Below, piece after piece: positions 23,526-29,528 of a DNA stretch of 29,528 nt. The notes beneath the pieces are model-generated. The model saw only the letters and a list, made by a program, of their open reading frames with translations. It had not been told where the DNA came from and searched no databases. The stretch is from JBAPRR01 sp049281195 (GTDB taxonomy: Bacteria > Actinomycetota > Acidimicrobiia > Acidimicrobiales > CAVXTF01), in NCBI GenBank assembly GCA_049281195.1, contig JBAPRR010000171.1:1-29528 (forward strand). Direction: 5' to 3'. Made by a program: the position numbers and the translations under genes. Each line of letters opens with the position of its first letter. The stretch's first letter is position 1.

Positions 23526-23716
23526 AGGTTGTCGTCGACTTCGACGTCTGCGCATCCAACGCCGTTTGTATGGGGATCGCTCCCGAGGTCTTCGAAGTCC
23601 GAGATGACGGGTTCCTCTACGTCCTCCAGGAGCACCCCGCCGCCGATCTGCAGGACAAGGTGCGCCAGGCTGCCAACAACTGCCCGACAGGGGCGATAAC
23701 TCTCGAGGATGAGTAG
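23522..23716 (+). CDS. Single-cluster ferredoxin ([3Fe-4S]-type)
   Basis: A 64-residue ferredoxin with Cys10 and Cys16 (CASNAVC) and Cys54 (NNCPTGAI). Only three cysteines are present; Asn13 is where a [4Fe-4S] ferredoxin would have the fourth, so the cluster is probably [3Fe-4S]. Such proteins carry electrons to cytochromes P450 or similar oxygenases. The strongest ribosome-binding site in this operon (AGGAGG at about 23508-23513) precedes it, and it overlaps both the upstream EamA stop (4 bases) and the downstream gltX start (8 bases). No P450 or ferredoxin reductase is in the window, so its partner must be encoded elsewhere. Confidence 0.93.
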   Translation: MKVVVDFDVCASNAVCMGIAPEVFEVRDDGFLYVLQEHPAADLQDKVRQAANNCPTGAITLEDE

Positions 23717-25187
23717 CTCGGGCCCGGTGCGGGTCCGTTTCGCCCCGTCACCGACCGGCTTCCTCCACGTGGGAAGCGCGAGGACCGCTCTTTTCAATTG
23801 GCTCTTCGCCCGCCATGTGGGGGGGACCTATCTGCTGCGGATCGAGGACACCGACGAGGAGCGCAACCGCAAGGATTGGTCAGACGGCATCGTGACCACT
23901 CTCGACTGGCTGGGGATCCCGCCCGACGAGCCGCCGGTGTACCAGTCGAGCCGTGTCGAAGAACACCACGCGGCCGCCGACGTTCTATGGGACGCCGGTT
24001 ACCTGTACGCATGCGACTGCAGCCGCGAGCAGGTAACCGAGAGGACCGCCGAGAACAAGATCCCCGGGTACGACGGCTACTGCCGGGATCGCAATGTCTC
24101 ACGGGAGCAAAACGCTCTTCGCTTCAGGGTTCCTGAAAGCGGAACCACCGTGGTCCACGACCTGATTCACGGGGATGTGGAGTTTCCACTCTCTGCGATC
24201 GAGGACTTTGTGGTGGTGAAGTCGAACGGTGGTCCCCTCTTCGCTCTGGCCAATGTCGTCGACGACAGGGAGATGGGCATCACCCATGTCATCCGCGGTG
24301 ACGACCTGTTGCCAACGACACCCAAGACGCAGCTGTTGTGGGAAGCGTTCAATCAGATCGACGAAGAGAGCGTCATTCCGCTACCCGAATACGCGCACCT
24401 GCCGATGTTGGTCGACGAACATCGGAAAAAGATCTCCAAGCGCGGCCAAAGCGTTTCAGTCGAGGACTACCGCGCCGCCGGCTACCTGGCGGACGGGTTC
24501 GCCAATTACCTGGCCCTGCTCGGATGGGGACATCCCGAGGGCGTAGAAGTGTTCGACATCGACGATGTGGTGCAGTTCTTCGAGCTCGCAAACGTCCACA
24601 ACGCGCCGGCGTTCTTCGATGTGGCCAAGCTGCGCCACGTGAACGGCGAGCATCTTCGTGCCCTGGACACCGGCAAGTTCATCGCGTTGGCGACGCCGTG
24701 GCTGAAGGCGGAGGAGGCGGTGCTCGACGGATCGGTCTTGGAGGGCCCGATCTTCCAAGGTGGCCACAGATGGCCGACTGAGCACTTCGATCCCCAGGTG
24801 TTCCAAAGGATCGCTCCCTTCGTGCAGGAGCGGGTGGCGACTCTTGCCGAAGTTCCCCCCATGATCGACTTCCTGTTTTTGGATCAGCCGATGATGGTGG
24901 CCGAGGATTGGGACTCGATCGCCCGTGACGACGCGGCCAAATCGATCCTCGACGCGGCTATAACCGCGTACGAGTCATGCCAATTCGAGCCGGAGGCTCT
25001 ACATGCCGCGACCAACAGCGTGGCCGAGTCGGTTGGAAAGAAGCTCGCCAAAGCGCAGGCGCCGATACGCGTCGCCATCACCGGCAAGCGCGTCGGCCCC
25101 CCGCTGTTCGAATCGATGGCATTGCTCGGCCGCGAGAAGGTTCTGCAGAGGCTTCGTCACGCGAGATCGCGCCTCGACGCGCCTTGA
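23709..25187 (+). CDS. gltX: Glutamyl-tRNA synthetase
   Basis: A 492-residue class I synthetase that attaches glutamate to tRNA-Glu and, in bacteria lacking GlnRS, also to tRNA-Gln for later amidation. The HIGH motif is FLHVGSARTALFNWLFAR (H20-V-G-S23), KMSKS appears as KISKR at 241-245, and the family blocks YLLRIEDTDEERN, GITHVIRGDDLL and GYLADGFANYLALLGWGHPEG are complete. Cys102, Cys104 and Cys125 mark the zinc-type region, with the usual final His replaced (CRD). The C-terminal anticodon-binding domain (~330-492) is intact. The ATG at 23709 lies within the ferredoxin gene (8-base overlap). The tRNA-Gln gene 770 bases downstream fits this enzyme's likely double duty. Confidence 0.97.
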   Translation: MSSSGPVRVRFAPSPTGFLHVGSARTALFNWLFARHVGGTYLLRIEDTDEERNRKDWSDGIVTTLDWLGIPPDEPPVYQSSRVEEHHAAADVLWDAGYLYACDCSREQVTERTAENKIPGYDGYCRDRNVSREQNALRFRVPESGTTVVHDLIHGDVEFPLSAIEDFVVVKSNGGPLFALANVVDDREMGITHVIRGDDLLPTTPKTQLLWEAFNQIDEESVIPLPEYAHLPMLVDEHRKKISKRGQSVSVEDYRAAGYLADGFANYLALLGWGHPEGVEVFDIDDVVQFFELANVHNAPAFFDVAKLRHVNGEHLRALDTGKFIALATPWLKAEEAVLDGSVLEGPIFQGGHRWPTEHFDPQVFQRIAPFVQERVATLAEVPPMIDFLFLDQPMMVAEDWDSIARDDAAKSILDAAITAYESCQFEPEALHAATNSVAESVGKKLAKAQAPIRVAITGKRVGPPLFESMALLGREKVLQRLRHARSRLDAP

Positions 25188-25208
25188 GGTGAGCGCGGTC
25201 GTCTCCGC

Positions 25209-25832
25209 ATGATCCGCAGGATTCTCCGATTCGCGATCAGGATCGTGATCGCAGTTGTAGCGGTCCTGCTCGTGTACTTCGGCATCACCGCCGTGCAGGT
25301 CTACCTGACGAGCCGCCAGTCCGATCCGGCGCCGAGTCAGGCCATCGTCATCATGGGTGCCGCGCAGTACAACGGCGTTCCGTCTCCCGATCTGTTGGCG
25401 CGCCTGGAGGAGGCCTACTCGCTGTATCAGAAGCACCTCGCGCCGCTCTTCGTCGCCACGGGGGCCAAGGAACCTGGTGACAACTTCACCGAGGCATGGT
25501 CAGAAGCCACGTGGTTGGAAAACAAGGGCGTCCCCGCGAAAGCGGTGCTCCAGGTAGGTGGACGCACGACGTGGCAGAGCCTGAACCTCGCCTCAAAGCT
25601 GATGAAGGAGCATGACATCCGCGACGTGTTGATCGTGACCGACGGCTTCCACGAGGACCGGTGCATGGCGATCGCAACCGAGCTCGGGTTTCAGGCCAGA
25701 CCGGTCCCCGCCACCAACTCCCCGATCACGGGCTGGTCGGCGTTTCCCTACTTCATGAAGGAGACAGCGGCAGTAGGGATAGGCCGGGTGATCGGCTATT
25801 CGCACCTGGAATGGATCCACGCCCTGGCCTGA
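25209..25832 (+). CDS. DUF218 (YdcF/SanA-like) membrane protein
   Basis: A 207-residue protein with one N-terminal membrane segment (~8-30, AIRIVIAVVAVLLVYFGITAV) and a DUF218 domain: QAIVIMGAAQYNGVPSPDLLARLEEAYSLYQ, LFVATGAKEPGDNFTEAWSEATWLENKGVP, then DVLIVTDGFHEDRCMAIATELGF. The order strand-GAAQxNGxPS, TGA, S(E)A..L...GVP and VTDxFHxxR is that of the SanA/YdcF family, thought to act in envelope metabolism; their precise biochemistry is unclear. It begins 21 bases after gltX, so it is likely cotranscribed with it. No lipobox or zinc site was seen. Confidence 0.9.
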   Translation: MIRRILRFAIRIVIAVVAVLLVYFGITAVQVYLTSRQSDPAPSQAIVIMGAAQYNGVPSPDLLARLEEAYSLYQKHLAPLFVATGAKEPGDNFTEAWSEATWLENKGVPAKAVLQVGGRTTWQSLNLASKLMKEHDIRDVLIVTDGFHEDRCMAIATELGFQARPVPATNSPITGWSAFPYFMKETAAVGIGRVIGYSHLEWIHALA

Positions 25833-25956
25833 GGAGCCTCCTTTGAAGAGGGACAGGCTTGTTGTGCCGGCATCCTGTGCTCTGGAGCGTCGGTGGAAGC
25901 CCGTCCGAGGCGGTCACGGGGTGGGGAGATCCGCTAATCTCATGCGCCTCACCCAT

Positions 25957-26028
25957 TCGGGGGTGGTGTAATCGGCAACACGGCAGGTTCTGGCCCTGTT
26001 ATTGGGGGTTCGAGTCCTCCCCCCCGAG
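25957..26028 (+). tRNA. tRNA-Gln (anticodon CUG)
   Basis: A 72-base cloverleaf: acceptor stem TCGGGGG (25957-25963) pairs with CCCCCGA (26021-26027); D arm GGTGTAATCGGCAACAC; anticodon stem CAGG/CCTG around TTCTGGC with anticodon CTG; T stem GGGGG/CCTCC (26004-26008, 26016-26020) around TTCGAGT; discriminator G at 26028. The 3' CCA is not encoded (CAAA follows), as often in actinobacteria. The sequence downstream contains integrase remains, so the 3' end of this gene is the likely ancient attachment site. Confidence 0.95.
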
Positions 26029-26332
26029 CAAACCAAATTACGCAAAGTGCCTGGTGAAGCAGGTTGTTGACCTAATGGATTCAGTAGTTAGAGAGGCTTA
26101 GGTCACGCTTTGGTCACACGAGACCTCAAGCATGTGGGTTCGCTCCTCTGTCGAGCGATGCGAGTTGTGTTTCCCGTTCTCGAGGGATTTAGCGCCGAGG
26201 TCGCAGGGCCACCGACGGTGACGCGGAGCAACCTGAGATTCGATTGAGCGAAAGCCTCGTGAGGATCGCTTTACCTGGACAGCGTCATCCCGCACAGCAA
26301 GTGGTGTGGTCGTCGATATTAAGCACCAACAA
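26029..26332. other. Non-coding stretch between tRNA-Gln and the integrase remnant
   Basis: No convincing gene. A leftward 93-codon open frame (26098-26379) is mostly an alternate frame of the integrase relic plus low-complexity sequence, with no codon bias like its neighbours. The stretch looks poorer in G+C than the genes to the left. It could be the edge of an integrated element; no second copy of the tRNA 3' end was recognised within the window. Confidence 0.4.
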
Positions 26333-26700
26333 TCAGGGCAGCGACATTCTCTGCTGCATCCAATCAGCATCACGGACAACGTGCTGGTACGTCTGCCACG
26401 TTGTCATCGGTGAACCGTGACCAAGACGCTTAGACCCGGCGATAGCGTCCCGGAGATCGTTAAGACGAATCAGCCGCAGCTCAGAAAACCTCCGTTGTCG
26501 AAGACGAGCGGCCAGAAGATCAGCTCACTGTCCTCGTAGTCAGCACTGAGCAAGAGTCTCTCCTCGGCCTGTCGTACCTTCCAGACTCCAACGTTGTGAC
26601 CGTCGAACCGTCGAGTTCGATCACTCGGGTGCGGTCGTTGTCCGTGCGAGGTATCACCGTCCCCTCACGAGGACGTACCTCGGCAGCATCGATGAAGATT
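26333..26700 (-). pseudogene. Decayed tyrosine recombinase (integrase) next to tRNA-Gln
   Basis: Three fragments in different leftward frames together spell the C-terminal half of a phage-type integrase. Around 26590-26690 is VRPREGTVIPRTDNDRTRVI followed by ELDGSTVTTL; around 26480-26570 is VWKVRQAEERLLLSADYEDS then ELIFWPLVFDNGG; and 26333-26490 reads LRLIRLNDLRDAIAG then SKRLGHGSPMTTWQTYQHV, ending in a TGA at 26333-26335. The last block holds the LGH and the active-site Tyr region (TYQHV). The HxxR box reads NDLR, and about a dozen residues normally between it and LGH are missing. Frameshifts between fragments and this deletion make it a dead gene. The N-terminal half was not recognised. 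Confidence 0.72.
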
Positions 26701-26950
26701 CTGTGCGGAAGGCGTCGTGAAGACCACTAATCGACTCTGCTGCGGTGCCCGAGTAGTCACTGATCCACGAACATCGGCTCTTTCCGTTCCGTCCACCAAG
26801 GTGTAAACATTTCGTGGCTCCGGTTTGGTCCTATATCGCTGCAACCCGAAGAAGTGGGTGTCAATGCCTCACGCGAAGGTGCCTGGACTGCTCGACGTGA
26901 TTCTCATGCCTCCGCGACCCCTCCGGGTCGACTCTGCTGCTTATTGAGCG

Positions 26951-29528
26951 ATGGCAAGTCTGGTGTTGCCCTTCTCCGGCCGAGAGTCAGCAATGGCTGT
27001 GTTGAGTGAACAGCTTGATCGAACCCGATCTGGTTTCGGCACCGTGGTCCTCGTCGAGGGAGATGCCGGAATGGGAAAGAGTCGTATCCTTGAAGAGGTG
27101 CAGCGCGTGGCGCGCGAGCGTCAGTTCCGTGTGGCGAGCACCGCAGCGGACCCAACGGACAGCATGGTCGAGTTGTCCACCTTGATGACGGCCCTGTTCG
27201 ACGGACCTGATCCGATCCTCGACCGTAACGCACTCCCAGACTCACACTCACTGCCTGAGCAGCGGTACTGGTTGATTCATGACCTTCAGGGATTGCTCGA
27301 GCTGGGCGCACGCCAGAGACCCCTGTTGGTCTGCCTTGATGACCTGCAGTGGGCGGATGGCGGTACAGCGGCTGCTCTGCGGGCACTCCCGGTTCGGTTG
27401 GCAACAAAGCCAATTGCTTGGGTTCTCGCCTTTCGGCCAAGCATCCGATCAGGTCAGTTTGCGAAAGTTCTCGAATATCTGGAGCAGAACGGAGCAGAAA
27501 CGATCGACCTCTACTCTCTAAGCGAGTCCGCCGTGAGAGAGGTAACTGCCAGCGCGCTTCAGGCGGAGCCCGGTTCCGACGTTTTGAGAATTGCGGAGTC
27601 CGCTGGCGGAAATCCCTTCTTCCTCAATGAGATCCTCGGGGGGCTTAAAGAGGAGCGACTGATCCGAATCGATCGCGGACAAGCAGAGTTGCTGGAGACC
27701 CGGCTTCCAGACAGTGTTGGAGAGAGTGTTCGACGCCGTTTGGAGCACCTCTCGGACCTGGCTCATCAGGTTGCGGCAGTTGCCACGGCACTAGGTCGAA
27801 GCTTCTCATTCGATGAGTTGGCGGCGATGCTCGATCTACCACCCTCCGCGCTGCTCGCCCCTGTGAAAGAAGTGCTCCAAGCCGGTTTGTTCCTTGAGAG
27901 CGGCCAGAAACTGACGTTCCGTCACGACATCATCCTCGAGGCGGTTCGAGCAAACCTCCCCTCGTCAGTGGGCCGATCTCTTGACCGCCAGGCGGCAACC
28001 GTTCTCATTGCGAATGGAGCCCTCCCTCTCGAGGTAGCAACGCGGCTCTCGGCGAGCGCCGACCATGGGGATGAAGTCGCGATCGCTACCCTCGGAAAAG
28101 CTGCTGACACGTTGGACATGAGCGATCCTGGGGCCGCGGCCGACATCAGCCAACAGGCCCTCAATCTCATGCCGCGGAATCACTCTTTGCGCCGAACACT
28201 CGTAGCTCAGACCGCGATTCGCCTGCATGCGGCAGGACGCATCGATGCCGCAACCGCGTTCGCCGACACCGTCTTGCGTCAGGCGTTGCCACCGGATGAG
28301 GAAGCGGGTTTCCGCCTGATAATCGCCACAATGTTTGCGACCTCGCCCGATGTGTGCGCCGACTCCTGTCAAAAGGGGCTCGCACTTCCCGAAGTCTCTC
28401 CCTTTCTCCGCATGCTGTTTCTGGCCAACTTGTTTCACAATCTGGCGCATGCGGGTCGGCTTGATGAGGCGCGCAAAGTGCTTCCAGAAGCTAGAAGGGC
28501 CGTCGAGGAGACGAATGAGCCGTGCGGCTACTTCGTCCTGGGTCTAGCGGAGTCGGGCCTGCACTATGCCGAGGGACAGTTCGCACGAGCCCTTGAGCTC
28601 GTAAAGACAGCCGCAGGTTATGGAGAGGTATGCGCAGGAGATCCTGACCTATCTCCTCAACACGTGAAGATCATGCAGGGACGGCGATTCCTCGTGACTC
28701 AGTGGCTCTGCGACACGCTCACTGCGGTTGACCGTTTCGACGAGGCGGAGCTGATCTCGCTGCAGAACATCACAATCGCCGAGCGAGAGCGCCAGGCCTG
28801 GGCTCTCAACATCTACGAAACGGGACGAGGACGCCAGCTGCTTCAGACGGGCAACCTCTCTGAGGCCGCTGCCGCTCTTCGGGAACGGCTCACCGCGGAC
28901 AGGTCCTACGACGTCCTTACCGTCCTCGATGCTGCTGGGGTCGTTGCCCTCGGGCGCATTGCGATTCATACAGGCGATCGCCAGCTGATGCGTCAGGCTA
29001 ACGAGATCGCGCATGTGATGCTCGATCGCGGGCCCCCGAGCGTACAGAGGCACGCGGTATGGCTGCTCGCGCTCCACGCGATGGCGGACGGCGACCCCGT
29101 CATGGCACATCAGTGGCTTTGCACACTGGGCCAAGAGGAGCGCAGGTCCATATTGCCGCGATTCCCCATGGACGTCAGCGACGAAGCGGATCTGGTGCGG
29201 ATGGCACTTGCCGCGGATGACAATGAGTTGGCTGAGCACGCCGCCTCCAGTGCCGTTCGCCGCTCCGAGCTCAATCCTGGCGTCCCCACTCTCCAAGCCG
29301 TTGCCGCAATCACGACCGGTCTAATCGGCCGCAGTCAAGAGGACCTTGCGGTGGCAGTGAAATTTTACAAAGAGGGGCCTCGGTCATTGGCACTCGCCTC
29401 AGCGCTCGAGGACTTGGGCCTTCTCGCTGTCGAAAGTGGCGAGAAACAGGAAGGGATCGAGGGATTCAGTGAGGCCCTCAAGCTCTACACCCGAGCTGGC
29501 GCTATCTGGGATGCGAGCAGAGTAAGGC
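26951..29528 (+). CDS. Large ATPase regulator of LuxR/LAL type, 5' part (runs off right edge)
   Basis: An open frame of about 859 codons without stop to the window end. The protein opens MASLVLPFSGRESAMAVLSE, the usual GRExE-like start of AAA_16/LAL regulators, followed by Walker A EGDAGMGKSR (G37-S44 region) and Walker B LLVCLDDLQWAD (Asp130-Asp131), and the sensor-like stretch AESAGGNPFFLNEI. From about residue 350 the sequence is helical repeat-like (TPR-type: AGRIDAATAFADTVL, AGRLDEARKVLPEARRA, EGQFARALELVKTAA). In known LAL proteins a LuxR-type helix-turn-helix sits at the C-terminus, here beyond the window. An in-frame TGA at 26945 precedes ATG 26951, so the start is at or after that ATG; a good ribosome-binding site is missing. 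It may belong to the tRNA-linked insertion. Confidence 0.85.
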   Translation, partial: MASLVLPFSGRESAMAVLSEQLDRTRSGFGTVVLVEGDAGMGKSRILEEVQRVARERQFRVASTAADPTDSMVELSTLMTALFDGPDPILDRNALPDSHSLPEQRYWLIHDLQGLLELGARQRPLLVCLDDLQWADGGTAAALRALPVRLATKPIAWVLAFRPSIRSGQFAKVLEYLEQNGAETIDLYSLSESAVREVTASALQAEPGSDVLRIAESAGGNPFFLNEILGGLKEERLIRIDRGQAELLETRLPDSVGESVRRRLEHLSDLAHQVAAVATALGRSFSFDELAAMLDLPPSALLAPVKEVLQAGLFLESGQKLTFRHDIILEAVRANLPSSVGRSLDRQAATVLIANGALPLEVATRLSASADHGDEVAIATLGKAADTLDMSDPGAAADISQQALNLMPRNHSLRRTLVAQTAIRLHAAGRIDAATAFADTVLRQALPPDEEAGFRLIIATMFATSPDVCADSCQKGLALPEVSPFLRMLFLANLFHNLAHAGRLDEARKVLPEARRAVEETNEPCGYFVLGLAESGLHYAEGQFARALELVKTAAGYGEVCAGDPDLSPQHVKIMQGRRFLVTQWLCDTLTAVDRFDEAELISLQNITIAERERQAWALNIYETGRGRQLLQTGNLSEAAAALRERLTADRSYDVLTVLDAAGVVALGRIAIHTGDRQLMRQANEIAHVMLDRGPPSVQRHAVWLLALHAMADGDPVMAHQWLCTLGQEERRSILPRFPMDVSDEADLVRMALAADDNELAEHAASSAVRRSELNPGVPTLQAVAAITTGLIGRSQEDLAVAVKFYKEGPRSLALASALEDLGLLAVESGEKQEGIEGFSEALKLYTRAGAIWDASRVR

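Noticed and set aside
26098..26379. A leftward 93-codon open frame after tRNA-Gln
   Set aside because: It reads partly across the integrase relic in the wrong frame, shows no family similarity and has no ribosome-binding site.
1..29528. CRISPR arrays, complete insertion sequences or rRNA genes
   Set aside because: No regularly spaced repeats, transposase-like frames or rRNA sequence were seen on either strand.

Overview
The window looks like a high-GC actinobacterial chromosome. GTG and TTG starts are common, stop/start overlaps (ATGA, GTGA, TGATG) are frequent, and there is a complete actinobacterial-type mce lipid-import cluster. Gene content would fit Acidimicrobiia or a related deep actinobacterial lineage, but nothing here fixes the taxon; that placement is inference.

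Left part (1-6203). The window opens inside a leftward FAD-dependent oxidoreductase. Divergent from it run an ABC exporter pair (ATPase with a proline-rich tail, then an ABC-2 permease) and a tightly overlapping rightward set: two DUF35 OB-fold proteins, two SCP2-thiolase-like proteins and a SAM methyltransferase. The DUF35/DUF35/Ltp/Ltp order resembles the mycobacterial Rv3521-Rv3523 (ltp4/ltp3) block of the sterol regulon. A KstR-like operator candidate lies just before it.

Middle part (6228-20652). This is a lipid (probably sterol-type) import system. A Mce-associated membrane protein (leftward) and an MceG/MlaF-type ATPase (rightward) are divergent. Facing the ATPase is a leftward set read from the right: two YrbE permeases, MceA to MceF (MceE a lipoprotein), then three extracytoplasmic Cys-containing proteins of unknown function. 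YrbE and Mce proteins form the membrane and periplasmic channel, MceG should power it, and the Ltp/DUF35 set could degrade the imported side chain. The yrbEA/yrbEB junction is odd: a small tandem repeat has created two mini-ORFs linked by overlapping ATGA signals.

Right part (20653-25832). Two tandem paralogous genes encode small secreted four-cysteine proteins, each followed by a hairpin terminator. Divergent from them is an overlapping rightward operon: EamA-type transporter, single-cluster ferredoxin and glutamyl-tRNA synthetase, with a DUF218 membrane protein 21 bases behind.

Right end (25957-29528). A tRNA-Gln(CUG) gene is followed by a stretch that looks poorer in G+C and less coding. 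It contains the decayed remains of a leftward tyrosine-recombinase gene, a typical scar of tRNA-targeted integration. The last 2.6 kb is the 5' part of a large LuxR/LAL-type ATPase regulator that runs off the window.
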